Below, piece after piece: positions 1 through 55,033 of a stretch of DNA of 64,000 nt; position 1 is the first letter of the stretch; each line of letters opens with the position of its first letter. The notes under the pieces were generated by a model. That model did not search any database, was not told the DNA's origin, and saw only the letters and a list, made by a program, of their open reading frames with translations. The DNA is from Gadus chalcogrammus (taxonomy: Eukaryota > Chordata > Actinopteri > Gadiformes > Gadidae), in assembly GCF_026213295.1 (NCBI RefSeq), contig NC_079426.1:16565342-16629341 (forward strand), in the 5' to 3' direction. Both the position numbers and the translations under genes were made by a program.

Positions 1-2768
1 ATTTAACATTCATTACATATTATTACTATGTCCCCATGCATATCAACGGAAAACATAGATTTATAACTTCTGATTGGATACACTGATGTGAAGAATAATC
101 ATAAATGAATAATTTATGTACATTCTCGCTTTTTGCTGTCGGTGGAGTTGAAGACTTGACAAACGTTGCCTGGATGTTGTATTCACTCATGGGGCCTTTA
201 TTTGCTAGTTTGCTGATCACTAGACACAAGCCGCAGTGTCCACAGAGGACTGCAGCACACACTATACATGCCCCAGTGCTTGGTGTTGAAGGGAAATGAC
301 TGAATTGGGATTCGCTGTCGGAACACAACCAACCAATCGGAATCACCGGGTAACAAGCACAGCATACTTTTAAATCTAGAACGAGAAATAGAAATGCACG
401 TAACATTAATTTGCAACTAAATGTAATCTAATAACAATTGCAGCGTGATTAAGTGGCTTACATTATAAAACAGTCTCTATATAAACACACACACGAGGGC
501 ATCCCCTGTTAATGGCTCATAAGGTTACCGTTGGTCTGCTGGACATCAATCCCATGGTTAACCGTTTTTTCATTTAATGGATTCCTTCCCTATAGATGTT
601 CAACCAACCGAAGAGCAGTAATCCCAGCCTAAAAAACTGCTTAAGCCAATCAACTACCTCTCTGGGTACGTTTTTTTCATTCTAATGGTTGAGCTCCACG
701 ATAAAATGAGCATTACATTTCAGTGTATTGCGGTCTGCATTACAGTACCCCTAAAGACTGATGACACATTTACCTCTAAATGAAGGGACTCAGAGAGTGA
801 GTGTATGCATGATTAAAAGTGAAGATCGTTAAGAGGACGGTAAATTGAACTGACATGAAGTGTCCAAAAAAACCTAATGCATGCTTTTGAGAACGTGGTT
901 ATGGCTGCAATGGTGGCCGGCTTCTCTGAGTATTATCAAGTACCGTTATCCCTGTGGCAAAGCCCTTCCGCTGAATGTTCCCCGAACCACCATGTTCTCC
1001 TCTCCCTCTTCCTTTGTTAATTAAGCCCCCTGCCCATGATAAGCGTGGGCGGCAGCGCCAGAGCTGGGCTGGATGTAGGAGACTGGCAGCGTAGGAGCCT
1101 GGCTGGGCTGATTCTGCACTGTTGGAAGATGATCACCAGGTATGGGGAACCTTGGACCTCAGCTCTGCTAAACATTGATCCTGAGAGCATCTCAGCGTCC
1201 CGTGCGAGGTAGAGCTCCGATGTTTGTCACATAAATGATGATTTGTAAAAGCTAGAGCGGGCTCTTTTTAAGCTTGTCATGGACATGACGCCTCACTTCC
1301 TTACCTTCCTACTGCCCTTTCCATGTTAGCACATACAGCTGCACAACCCCCTTCGGCAGAGGAAAACAGTGTTGATTGGCCCAAACACCATCAGCACCGT
1401 CCAACCTAGACGAACCTCACCTTCGACCGCCAGATAAAGAACGCCGCTCATCATGCTTTTCTCAGCCGAGAGCACCCTACTAGTGCAACTCCCTTTATTC
1501 CCACCGTTCTCAAAAGCAAATATCACACCTTCAAACCAGTCCTAAATTCTGCTGAAAGACTGCCAACACGTTTAGAGAAATGTGAGCACACTAGAATATA
1601 TTTCCAACCTTTATTAAATCGCCTGTAAAGCACCAAGATGCACATTATAGCATATGTGTTGATCCTTTATGAGCCTGAAAAAAAGAGTGAGATCTGTGAG
1701 TCACGCTCCTAGTCTTCCCCAGGTCCACATTCACAACCAGAGGGGCTCGGGCATTTGCCGCAATTATGGAAAGAGGCGCTCCTACTGGAAATCAGATCAG
1801 CAGAACTTGTCAAACTAGAAAAACTGTTCTTCAGATAGGCTCATCGGAAATCCTGAGCCATTGTTTTTAATTAACGCTTTTTTGAGCATATCCGATATCA
1901 GCCTTTATCATTCATTGACTTGGCTTTTATCCATCTCCTTGTTCATTTAAATTAAATTAGTATTATTATTTTTTGTTTTACAAAAACAAAACAAAAGCTT
2001 GTTTTTGCCTCCGCTGGGGCATGGATTATAAGTGTTTTACCACTGCGTACCATGGTTTCATAAACCTTATTAGACTTGATTTCACAAGGGTTTTCAATAT
2101 AATTATTTGACAACTGTTACAAAGAGAAAACACTCACACCGTTCAACACAGGGAATTGAAAATGCAAATCAAATATCAAGTCGAACCCGGGGCGTGCATC
2201 GGTGTAATGGTGTGTTCCTGAATCCTCAGACGCCAGCCTTCCGAGTTGCACTTTAGACGTAATTTCCAGTCTCTATAGCGTTCCTGTTCGTCTTTGTGAT
2301 TGTGTCATGAAACAGAATCATGACAGAATCAATAGTCGTCGTTTATTGTTAGCTACATTAGCCTTTCTAGAAAACCAGCCCGAAAACAAACAACACAACT
2401 TAACATTGTATTGCACGCACAGCAAGACCGTGCAATGCATGAATTGGTGACCGGAATAAAGTAACAATGTAATCAAGTGTGTAAGAGCATTTAAAATCAA
2501 AATGAATATGAGCAAAGTGGTACAAATACAAAGAAAATAAATCTCTCCACGGGCACAGCGCCCGTGTTGAGAGCGTCATCACTGCTCTCGGCCTACTTTC
2601 AGAATTCCGAGAGATGATGACAAAAAGGGGGGCGTGCCTCCGAGAAATGCCGCAAGAAAGCTGGGAGATTTCCCGACTTCCGACTCGGAAGGCTGGCGTC
2701 CGAGGATTGAGGAACACACCATTAGCGCAGTGCGGTGTGGGGTGTGCGGCGTGTTAGAGGATACTCAC
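1..2768. other. smap1 intron 4, left-edge part
   Basis: Non-coding sequence downstream of smap1 exon 4 on its transcribed strand. I see no exon with SMAP1 linker or clathrin-box sequence, no long tandem repeat and no clear transposon ends. The open frames here lack family sequence or codon bias. The next smap1 exons are expected to the left of base 1. Confidence 0.6.
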
Positions 2769-23055
<20,287 letters not shown>

Positions 23056-24245
23056 CTTGCCAAATTGATGTCGTCCTGCTTGTGGTGTGACCGCTAAAAG
23101 AAACCCAGAGCCTATTCCGTGTTAAGTTTCTGAAATCAACATGTATTGAGAGGGAGGGACATCACTGTGTGAGCTTCATACACCTGGACCGCTGCTAGTC
23201 GGTTAGCTAGAAAGGCAATATGGTTGGAGAACGGCAGAACGTCACTTCACGTCAACACCTTTTCAAAATAAAGGTCCGTACTGGGAATTAACCAGTCCCT
23301 AGACCGACGCTTCTGTGGTCACTTGTCATGTGTATTATTATGGTAATGTGCATCAGATACACAAATAAATAGGTTTTATATCGTAAAGTATTAAAAATAA
23401 AGTAAATTATAAAGGATTAAGTTATATTATAACCAAATATTTATCTTGTATTATACTGCGTTCAATTATCAAACTAAAAGGTTGTTTGTTAGAGCAATTT
23501 GACACTTTGAAATACAGCTTGCAACATTGGTTGACCTCTGAATGCAATATTATTTTTGCAACAATAATTAGAAGAACACATGAAAGACACATTATGGAAC
23601 GCTTTTAATACTGAAAGACAACAAGACAACTGTACAGTTTGTTACACATACACACAGCACAGGCAGAATTAAAAAAGACCACCTCTCTACAACTCATTCA
23701 TCTCAACCGAGAACATCATCATCAATAGCAGATGATTTGGCACCTGCCTTGATAGAAAAGCGGAAATTGAGTAATAATAATACAAAATTTTAACAAAATT
23801 AGAATAAATTAATACTAGATAGACCTATTCAACAGTCTTCAATGTGCCTCGCACTCGTAAGCCGCACACTTCATTTTTTTAATATAGATCCATTTGATTT
23901 GTATATGCTAAAGACCCATTGTCTTTGCAGATTATTACTTACGACCAATGTCAAACAATTAGGGTAAAAGGCTTTTTGAAAACGTAAACAACATGGCAAC
24001 GTAGCACCAAAAGACGTTACATCTTTTTACCTCGAATGTCCAATTGTTAAATACTTTAACAGTAATGTTTAATAACACTAGGTGGCAGTATAGACTGTAC
24101 TCTTTCTGAGTCGCTCAACCAAATGAAAATGATTGTACAAAAAAAAAAGTAGTCCAACCTTAATAGCTTAAGTATAAAGTAGGCTATACTTTATTATACT
24201 CAAATTCGGTGTTGGATAAATTGTAACGTTTTTCAGTAATCTCTC

Positions 24246-24313
<68 letters not shown>
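24246..24313. repeat. (ATT)n microsatellite
   Basis: About 68 bp of ATT trinucleotides, with a short second run at about 24337-24356. Confidence 0.98.
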
Positions 24314-24766
24314 GTATAATTAAGATTAGGCCTCTTATATTATTATTATTATTATGTAAACAATTGGCCCAACATCAGCTTCTTGAGGATTTGAAACGTT
24401 AAATCACTCAGTGTCAGTGACTGTGATTGTGTTTAAGAAAATGAATGTAAATGTATTTTCATTTTGCCATTTTGGAATGCCTAAGACAAAATGTAATAGC
24501 CTGGTTAGGCTTAACCAGTAGGATTTGGCATTGATTGACTTCATATTGTACATTAATCTCCATGCCAAACTATCAAATATATGGTAAAATATGTATCTAT
24601 TCTCAGAAGTATATTAATTAGAGTTAAACATTTTAATCTCAGTCATCGTCTGACTGAGACAATGTGTTTGGTTGCTAGTTAATGTTTCACATTTTTGATC
24701 AACTGACAGCAAACACAACTAAAGTATGACCTAGAGAATTAGTATTAGCATACGATGAAATGCGCA

Positions 24767-24822
24767 CGTACACAAACACAGACATACACACAAACACAGA
24801 CACACACACAAACACACGCACA

Positions 24823-24883
<61 letters not shown>

Positions 24884-24897
24884 ACATACATACACAA
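24767..24897. repeat. Compound (CA)n microsatellite
   Basis: CA dinucleotides interspersed with CAAA, CAGA and CATA variants. There is a pure core at about 24825-24878. Confidence 0.95.
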
Positions 24898-25368
24898 CTA
24901 AAAAGCTTGGGGTAAAGCGTTCCCTTTTGAAAACCTCAGCCCTCATAAATGGTTCACTACTGCACACTTTAAATCAAGTATGGCACTTTGTATATTCCTA
25001 CATGTAAAGGAAACAGGGACCAACTTCTTTAATGGGAAAGTTTGAGAGGAGCAAAGAGAGAGAGAGGGACAAATAGAGACGGAAGGAGAGCAAAGAGTGT
25101 GCGTGTGTGAGTGCCTGTGTTTGTATGTGTGTGTGTGTGTATGCGTCTGTGTGTGTGCTTGTGTCCACGCGCGCCTGTGTGTTTTTGTGTGCGTGTGTTA
25201 TATGCGCACCTGTGTGACCGCACTTTAGGTCAACTCAGAGCAGCAGCAGCAACAACAGAGACGAAAAATGTCACAAGTGGCACAAATCCAAACCTCCAGA
25301 CGAACAGCCAATCAGAGGAGATCGGCCCCAGAGCCGACGGGGGAGCCGCGGTAGGCCCCTCCCAGGGT

Positions 25369-46127
<20,759 letters not shown>

Positions 46128-46360
46128 CCCTCAACTCAACTGTGAACTATAGTTTCTATAGTCTATCCTGGTGAATATGAGTCTAATGTCCTTTAAGTCT
46201 ATGAGCAGCAGGGAGAACCAACTATCCGGGCTGAGAGAGCAGCGTGGTCGGTGCGCTTACGCTTCCAGTGAGTAGGCTGGAGCGGCGCGCGTCGGAGCGG
46301 CGCTGAGTCTCAACCAATTGGAGAAGGAGCGCGTGTTGACAAAGAGCCGGGGACATGCGC
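46128..46360 (-). promoter_or_regulatory. slc1a4 5' UTR and proximal promoter
   Basis: CpG-rich sequence upstream of the slc1a4 start codon (GCGGCGCGCGTCGGAGCGGC near 46282-46301). It has a CCAAT motif readable on both strands at 46314-46321, about 190 bases above the ATG. No TATA box is seen. The transcription start is not determined. Confidence 0.45.
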
Positions 46361-46834
46361 ACACTACATTTTGTGTGTGTGTGGGGGGGGGGGTCGTTGA
46401 TAGAGCATGATGCAACAGTGGTGAGGATTACTAGGGGGTCTCTGTCGCCGTTTTACTACCCTAGACATACTAGACTTAATAGAGTGCTGCTGCAAGTAGT
46501 GGTGTTGACTTGTTTGGAGTTATCTACTATGGTACTGTTTGTTCTTCCCTCTTGAATCAGTCAAGTGTATAGGAGCAGGATCGAATAAAGCTGAGCTGTC
46601 CTGGTTTAGATGTAAATTCAAGAAGCTGGACATGTGTGCCCATTCCTTAAAGCTCATGAAGTAGGCTAAAGTCCTGCTATATATCCTATTATATCACATT
46701 TGGACAAAGATCAACAGGCGTGTATTTGACGTCTTCTTGATATTAATAAAATCGACCGATTCTAAACCAACATATTCCACACTTTTTAATAGTTCGATTA
46801 TTCAAGAATGGCTTTCGTAGGGCTATTTGAACAC

Positions 46835-46872
46835 TAGGTAACTCACTATTCGTCCTATAAGTGAGTTACCTA
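46835..46872. repeat. 12-bp inverted repeat (hairpin)
   Basis: TAGGTAACTCAC at 46835-46846 pairs perfectly with GTGAGTTACCTA at 46861-46872, around a 14-base loop. No T-run or gene end is next to it. Confidence 0.8.
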
Positions 46873-47457
46873 AAGCCTGTGGCTGTTCAGCACCATGGTC
46901 AGCGCTATATTTTGTTACAAACATAAATATATATTTAATACAATCGAAGATAAGTGATACCAAACACCTACAGTTCATTGAACGCGGAGGGGAACAGAAA
47001 GAAACGGAAAAGCTCCTCCAATTTTGCAGCGCACTTGACTCGGATTATCATGGGCCGCATTCTGCATCGCTTTATATGTAAACTGTACCGCCCCGCATTG
47101 GCCACTAGATAGCGCATATAACCCACTAGACACGTTTACGCAACGGGGTGGGGCGGCTGGGATTGTAGGAGTTATCTGGGTGATTTATTATATAATATAA
47201 ACATATGAACAGCAATCTTATTCCGGTAGGGGGGAGACACTGCCGTCTGCATAGCAACATTCGTCAATGTCCCTTAAAAGTAGACGAATCATAAGACTAA
47301 CGTAGCCTATACATTTCGAGCGTATGCATTAATTCAAGGGGATTTTAAAGGCTTTTTTGACCTGTATATCTGCAAAATATTTTCTCCTCTGTTCTGCTCT
47401 ACTCTCCGGTGTCGTCGAAAAACAGCCATTGGAGCCGACTTCCACACGCCGACAAAT

Positions 47458-47606
<149 letters not shown>

Positions 47607-48316
47607 CTGCGTGGCCTGAATGCTGGAAATAACCACAGGCACGCCGCTCGCTCTCGTCTGCTGGCACTGGTAGCTCTCAGCAGCCAATAACCAGCGAGGA
47701 GGCGAAACCAGCTGAGCGACTCCAGAGCTGTCGGGCTTAATGGCACTGTAACATTTCATAGAGAACGGGCATTGTGTTAAAAGACAACAAAAAGTGTTTG
47801 TGTTTGTATCTTTATCTTTCCTATTTTTGTTCGTTCGCTATCTCCAGATTCATCGTCGTGCGGAGAGTGCGATCAAATAAAGACACATCGAGTTTTATTT
47901 TATTTTAAGAGTTTTATTGTATGTATATATATATGTATATATATATATATAAAACTACAAAAGTAAGACTGCTTCAAATTCATAGACCCCGTCCATTTTA
48001 TCCCACATACACATACGCACACATTCGGACCCACCCACACACACACAATTTCAGACAGACACACCAACACACACTCAGATCCAGACATACAAACAAACAC
48101 ACACACGCATGTCTTATCTAGTCCACATTTTGGATCCCAATACAGTGATCATCTGATAATGTTGCTCTCTCCACGTCAGACGATTTGTGTTTGTTGTCCT
48201 TGTTTATATTGCATAGAAAAAGGCACAGCACTAGGGTCTGTGAAAAATACAGCCTTCGAATGTTGGACAGCAGGGAGAACATTGTGACTGCACAGCCAGT
48301 CACAATGTTCCTAGCG

Positions 48317-48318
<2 letters not shown>

Positions 48319-48352
<34 letters not shown>

Positions 48353-48392
48353 ACCCCCCCACCCCACCCCACCCAACCCCACCCACCCACTC
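48319..48392. repeat. Poly-C run and C-rich repeat
   Basis: A pure C run of about 34 bases, then CCCCA and CCCA units. The length of the run is likely to be unreliable in assembly. Confidence 0.95.
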
Positions 48393-49222
48393 ACCAGCCC
48401 CAACACATCTGACCCTAAAAGGGTCTTGTAGGTTCACTTCAGAGTGTACAAGACAGCGGTAAAAATAGATTTGGGTGACAAAAACTAACAGACAACAAAG
48501 AAAGGACATGTAGAAGGAACACTGATGAAATGAGGGGGGCTCTCCAGGCGTGCTATATACATTACCGGGAGCTCCCCGCTAGGCGTAGACTATGTACATT
48601 ACTTTTGGCATGAGTCTGTGACAGGCTTTGGAGTGTTGACATCTGAATGCAGAGGACAGTTTGGGAGTAATTGAGCTGCATCGACTGTTCCCCGGACCCA
48701 CAAACTGTTACAATTATTCTTTAAAAAACAAAAGAAAAAGGAAATGAAAGGAATTAAGAGGCAGACCTTCATCGCTTGTGCAGCGCCCAACCCCACATGA
48801 CAAATAAAACAGGGAAGGAAGTGTGAAAAAAAAACAGACAGATATATTTCGTATATAATGGCTTCCACCGATAAAATCCATAAGTGATTAACAATCCTAT
48901 CTGGGGCAGAGTACATTCTCGCCACACATTCTGTACACACGATTACAATTCAAATGGTTCACTTCACACCAGAAAATAAATATCTTACACAGGAAGGGAA
49001 ACAAAATAACAAAAAAAGGAGCACAGAATAAATAACTTCATTAACAAAACAAAAAGCAAATCACTCCAAAGGTTCACTCCAAGAAGGGTGAAAATATCAA
49101 AAGGAAACAATATTAATAATAAATAATAATAATGATAATAATAATAAGTAATCCTCTGTGAACATTATATGGTTGCCGTCAGCTCTTGTCCACCTGGCTC
49201 ACAACACTGTGATGGATTCAGC

Positions 49223-49268
49223 AACACACACACACAATCAAACATACACACATACACTCAGACACCCC

Positions 49269-49302
<34 letters not shown>

Positions 49303-49347
49303 CCCCCCCAACATACACACACACGCACACACAAGTACACACACACC
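49223..49347. repeat. Compound CA repeat
   Basis: Interrupted CA dinucleotides with ACAT, CCCC and ACGC variants, over about 125 bp. Confidence 0.9.
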
Positions 49348-50405
49348 GGATCCATCCGTGTAATTCATCAATGGAATCTCCCAGCTCTACAGTTCGGAGG
49401 TTTTGAACGTTGCTTGGCCATGTTTAAACGAGCACTCCCACAAGTCTCCTTTTTTATTATTAAATCCCAAGAGGACTCGAGACGCCGCGAGGGGGGGTTT
49501 GGATTCCCCCTGCATGTTATGCTGAAAAAAACCTACAAAACAAGAAGTAATCCTTAGCGAACCCACGTAAACAGACTGAGGCTGTCGGTTGGGGTCACCT
49601 GTGTACAGCTGAAACCACTCTCCCCAGCGCCATTTGGCCTCTCTAGTCTAACTGTCGTCAGTGCAGCGTTCGTTGTAAACATGCCACGCTTTGGTTGTGG
49701 GAGGAGCCAAGGGTTTCTGTTGAGTTATGGGGTGTCGGGGGGAGGCGTGGCCACAAGTCTTTGCGATTGCTCCTGTGCAAACCGAGAGTAAAAAAACATA
49801 GACCGTTTAAAGTACAGTTATGTGCCTGCTATTAATGATTGGATGAGGGCCGTTGGGGAAGGGTAATGTGCGGAAATCCGGCTTTTAAAGTGAATTGATA
49901 TGCTTATCGGACGTTTCTTACGACCGAAAACACTGGGTTTTTGTGACAATGGCCACCGAAACAACAGGGCGACCGCGTGCCCGTTCCTGAAGTGCAGCCG
50001 AGCTGATATGTAGCGCCACGGTACAACATTGAGACCTCTGATAGGACAAAAGACAGGAAGAAATGAAAGGGGTAAAAAAAGAAAAGGTTTCTCTAGGCTT
50101 GCTTTACAAATAAAATATTACCTCTGTAAATATAATTAGTATTAAATAATCCATTATTGTAATTTTGATCTTAAGAAGTGATCTTACTTATTAATTACAA
50201 TAATAATAGTTTTGATACAATAAATACAAAATAAAAAGGAAAAATATCATCTAACGGGTGACTCCTCAAACTGTTGAAACCATAAGAAAAAACTACATAA
50301 AACATGAGGATACCATTACACGGTTGAGTAAGTGGTTATTTTTGAAAGGCACTCATTTGCTGAAAGCCATGAATTGAGTCGAGTGTGTGCTTTTGTGCCT
50401 CTGAT

Positions 50406-50626
<221 letters not shown>

Positions 50627-50919
50627 CATGATAATCCATGTTTCCTGGTCACTTTATGTCCTTTCTCTTTTGGAAAAGGCAAGCACAGTGCATGCACAAT
50701 GTTATGTAGTAGTAGTGGTAGGTGTAGTAGTAATAGTAGTAGTAATAGAAGTAGTAAATTACATCACATTGATGCTTACAATTACCGATTCTTGAAAACT
50801 GTATTAAAGAAAGAACAGAAATACAAAATAAAAGGACAATCAGGAGAAAGGTAAAAAGGGCCCACAGCTTTGATTCCAGTCCATTCTGCTGCGGTGCTAA
50901 AGGTCTACATTGTCTTTAC

Positions 50920-52176
50920 TCACGAGCCAACCAGCACCTCCATGATGTGGTCCAGTTCCGTCAGGTCGATCTTGAACGGCTGATTGGCTGAAACCTGGGG
51001 AGCGGGCGCTACGGCGTACGGCGACGTCAGTGACTTGAGGAGGTCGTCGGCCGTTACCGCCGGCGACAGCTTGGCGGTGACGGCGCCCGCCGTGGTGCAC
51101 GCGTCAAAGTCGTACATGGACGTGTCGATGTCGGCGAACAGGATGTCGTCCAGCGCCAGGTCGGAGAGGAACCCCGAGGGGGAGGGGGGCGCAGGCGGGT
51201 AGGGGTGGGAGGCGGGGGCCGCGTCCGCCGCCACGCCGACCAAGGAGGGCGAGACGACCGCCACCTCGGCCCGGGGGGCCGTGGTCCTGCTGTCCCTGAG
51301 GGGGAGCGGGGGGGAGGGCAGGGGGAGGGCGGGGGCCGTGGGGGAGGTAGTTGTGGTGTTAGCTGCTGCTGCTGTCTTTGCTATGGCTGCGGGGGGGCCC
51401 GGCGCCAGGCTAGCCGGGGCCGGGGGGAAGAAGCCGGCACCGTGGGGGAGGGGCCCCTGGGGGGGAGGGGAAGGGGGCTGGCAGGCTGACAGTTTGGGGG
51501 GGTGGGGGGAGGGAGAGCGGCAGGGGGGGCGGGGCCAAAGTGCAAAAAGCCGTGTCGTTGTCCTCCAGCAGGGAGGCGGGCGTGAGGCAGGCCTCCATGG
51601 GGGCGGGGCCGGTGGGCGTGGCAGGCGGGCAGGTGGGCGTGGCCGTGTGAGGAGGAGGCGGAGGAGGCGGCGGAGGGGCCGGCGACGGCGGCAGGGCCAG
51701 CAGCTGCTGGGGCAGCTGGGCGGCCGACGCCGGCGTCACGGGGGAGGCGGGCATCGCCGGCGGGGGCCCGGGCGTGGCCGGCCCGGCCCGCTGCCGGCGG
51801 CGGGCGGGGCCTCGCGGAAGGTCTCGTCCATGGGGTCGTCGGGCGGCGGCGAGGGGGGCAGCAGCAGCAGCGGCGGCCGCAGCGCCCCCTCCTGCTTGAG
51901 CTCCTCCTGGATGCGTCGCAGCATGTTGTTGATGAGCACGCGGCGCTCCAGCCGCGGCTCGGCCGGCGGCGAGCGGTGGCTGTACATCAGCTTCATCAGA
52001 GAGATGTTGAAGATGGTCTGCCGCTGCAGCGTGTACGACACCTTGGAGGGGCCCTCGGGCCACCGGGGCCCGGGCCCCCCCGCCGCTCCAGGGGCCACAG
52101 GCGACGCCAGCGCTTGGCCTTCCAGCCCCTCGTCATCCTCCTCGTCCAGCTTCCGCTTTGCGCCTTTACCGAACAT
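50920..52176 (-). CDS. sertad2: sertad2 (TRIP-Br2), SERTA-domain transcriptional co-regulator; frame interrupted
   Basis: The start ATG at 52176 follows an acceptor CCTCCAG at 52183-52181 (exon from 52180). The stop TGA is at 50922-50920. The N-terminus MFGKGAKRKLDEE carries a basic nuclear signal. The SERTA domain spans about residues 44-96 (VSYTLQRQTIFNISLMKL, then VLINNMLRRIQEELKQE). The centre holds PMEACLTPASLLEDNDTAFC. The C-terminus holds LALDDILFADIDTSMYDFD (acidic activation region) and ends LTELDHIMEVLVGS. The family acts in the nucleus as an E2F/DP and PHD-bromodomain cofactor. The N- and C-terminal parts are in one frame and the central conserved block in another. This needs a shift near 51745-51825 and a compensating one near 51410-51540, both in C-rich runs. 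Total length is about 418 residues, against 314 in human, with expanded Pro/Ala linkers. Confidence 0.88.
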
Positions 52177-52506
52177 ATATCTGGAGGGAGAGGGAGAGCC
52201 CAGGGTCACAAACACGTTCCGCACCCAGACCCTCGGACTGTCACGCACTGAGCGCAGGGCAGAGAAGAAACCCCAACAGAATAAATATATATATATATAC
52301 ATATAAAACATTATGAAAGTAAAGGAGGGCAACATAATTTAAAACTCAGATAACCTTGCACAAGCATCACAATTCAGAACACACATAAACGTACAAAAAC
52401 ACAATTGTTCATTGTCCGCTGAGAAAATGTCGCTTCAGATCGCCATGAGCAATTTTCTTTTTGAAAACGAAATATATTAGAAATGATGAGCATCTGTGGA
52501 TTAACG

Positions 52507-52508
<2 letters not shown>

Positions 52509-52586
<78 letters not shown>
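52509..52586. repeat. (CA)n microsatellite
   Basis: About 78 bp of pure CA dinucleotides. Confidence 0.98.
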
Positions 52587-52588
<2 letters not shown>

Positions 52589-53768
52589 AGTTATGTAATA
52601 GCAGTGTTCAGGGGATCATAGGCCAGATTTATAGCCCAGCCCTCCCCCACTCGGGCGCACGCTGCACTCTTCTCCCAACGAGTTGCTCCGCCATGTTGGA
52701 TCGCTACGGCTAAGTTGCTTGTATCTGGAGGCTTGGGTATGAACAGGAACACGCCTCTCACAGATATACCGCAACTACATGGAGCTCTGCCCCGTGGATC
52801 TGTTTGTCCTCTGTCCGTCAGCCCTCCATCTACCTCCTGTGCTTTATCATTCTCAACCTCACCCGCAGAAAGACGGGTAGAGAACGTGAGAGCAAGGATG
52901 GGAGACATAGTGAGCTACAGAGCAAGGGAGAAAGCGAGAGAGGGAAAGAGAGAGAGACCAAGTGAGGCAGTGAGAACCAGAGTGAAACTAAGAGTAAAGG
53001 AGAGGCAGAGCTGAAGCATGTACGTGTGTGTACGTGTGTGTGTGCGTGTGGCGGGGGGGGGAAAGGGGGGGGGGGGGTTGAAGTGCATCGCTGCATTGTG
53101 GTTTGAGTCTAATCCAGGCTGACAGGCTCACACACAGAGTCCCCCTGTCTGCAAGCACACAGCGCATGCGCCCAACATGCACACACACACACACACACAC
53201 AAACCCACGCAGTCTCACTTGAGAAGGCAGGCACAAGCACACACACACACACACACACACAGGAAGTAGGAGCTGCAGGCAGGGCCAGTCGCCACGACGC
53301 TGGTTGCCATGACAAACAGAGTCAGCTGGGAAATCACCCCAAAGCGATGACAAAAGATGGAAGGCCGGGTTGGTGGGTGGACAAGCGGACGAGAGCTGAA
53401 GTTTAAGAAGTGCGTGAAGAGGAGGAAGAAGAAGAAGAAGACGAAGAAGTAGTTGCTTCCCTGCTACTGAGCTGACTTGTAGTTGGCTAGTGACTAGATA
53501 AGCTGCGGTAATGTAGTGCCCTGCACCCTCTGAGGGCGCAAGGGAGGTTAGCAAAGAATAGTTAGCAGAATTAAGGGGCGGTTCAGAGTTTTGATTCTAT
53601 AGGGTAAGACGCAGTCAGTGCATTTTGAATGTTTTCGGTTTCTTAACCAGTGCATGTGCTTTCTTAAGAGTTGTCAAAGATGAATGTGTAAAAATAGCAA
53701 AGATCACAACCAACACATCTAATGATAGGATGGGAGCAAAAAAGGGAAAACCCTCTACAGATACAGAA

Positions 53769-53820
53769 AAAGAGAGAGAGAAAGAGAGCGGGCTGTTAAG
53801 ACAGAACGAAACAGAGAAAG

Positions 53821-53909
<89 letters not shown>

Positions 53910-53936
53910 GAGAGAGAAAGAGAGAGGAGAGAGAGA

Positions 53937-53992
<56 letters not shown>
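53769..53992. repeat. (GA)n tract
   Basis: About 220 bp of GA repeats with AAGAGA and GGAGA interruptions. Long Ser-Leu or Arg-Glu frames here are repeat translations. Confidence 0.97.
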
Positions 53993-53994
<2 letters not shown>

Positions 53995-54068
53995 CAAACA
54001 CGTTTGTGGGTGTTTGATTGAGGGTCGGAGCAGCTGGGCATCGCTGAGTCACTGACTCATTGTGGGAC

Positions 54069-54072
<4 letters not shown>

Positions 54073-54158
<86 letters not shown>

Positions 54159-54208
54159 ACAAACTCACAGGCAGACACACACACCCACACACACACACAC
54201 ACAAACAG
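54073..54208. repeat. (CA)n microsatellite
   Basis: Pure CA to about 54152, then interrupted CA with AGACAC units. Confidence 0.97.
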
Positions 54209-54599
54209 TACGCAGGATTGACATACCAGAGAGTACCCCACCCAACATTCCAATTCATTATTACAATTTCTATAACCTACTACTCCTAATACCAACAATG
54301 AATGCCCTTTGATTGCTTTTTCCTTGTATCCGATCTCCCCGATTCCTCAACCTATGCAGGGGAATATAGGCGGGGGAGAATGCATACTGTAAGCGACCTC
54401 CAATGCCACCCAAGTTGAAGACGCCCAAAGGCGTCATGAAACTAAACCGCCCTAAAAAACGGTTTAAATGGAGGCAGAACGAAGGATGGAATAATATGTT
54501 GTATTACGGTTTAGATTAACCTAGGAAGCTTTCTCGCAAATCAAGAGATGGAGCTCTAGCCTACAGCTCAAGGTCATTCTGACAGGGCAGACAGCGCGA

Positions 54600-54620
54600 G
54601 TGTGTGTGTGTGTCTGTGTG

Positions 54621-54710
<90 letters not shown>

Positions 54711-54762
54711 TGTGTGTGTGGTGTGTGTGTTGTGTGTGGTGTGTGTGTGTGTGTGTGTGTGA
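54600..54762. repeat. (TG)n microsatellite
   Basis: TG dinucleotides with occasional TTGTG and GGTG interruptions, about 160 bp. Confidence 0.97.
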
Positions 54763-55033
54763 TAGAGAGGGGGAGAAGGAGTGTACTGATCAAAGTTTTC
54801 TTTAAACCCCTCTGTTTCAATACCAGTTGAAACTAGCAGGTGACTTCACAGTCACAAGCTGGACCTTTCTTCCGGAACCGAGGCAATGCCAACAAACAGA
54901 GCTGTGAACCTCCTCCGTTAGAGTCTAACAATACAATGAATACTAGCAATATAAGGCAGTGTACAATGATAACATGAGTGTGAATGAGCTCACATTCTGT
55001 CTATGAATGGTTTGGTACAGCTCTACAACACAG

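Larger units (their letters stand above)
23056..25368. other. Intergenic interval between smap1 start and slc1a4 stop
   Basis: Only 2.3 kb separate the slc1a4 stop codon (25369) from the smap1 start codon (23055), both on the minus strand. This interval must hold the slc1a4 3' UTR and the smap1 promoter and 5' UTR. Candidate AATAAA signals on the minus strand exist (for example near 24190), but none can be chosen without transcript data. It contains (ATT)n and (CA)n arrays. Confidence 0.7.

Noticed and set aside
1..2768. Further smap1 exons or a 3' end
   Set aside because: No sequence resembling the SMAP1 Lys/Glu linker or clathrin-box region was found on the minus strand.
51281..52306. 341-codon frame on the plus strand
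   Set aside because: It is antisense to sertad2 and open only because that region is extremely GC-rich. Its content is low-complexity Gly/Arg.
53625..54070. Ser-Leu and Arg-Glu rich frames, also at 43760-44213 and 58974-59393
   Set aside because: They are translations of (GA)n/(CT)n tracts.
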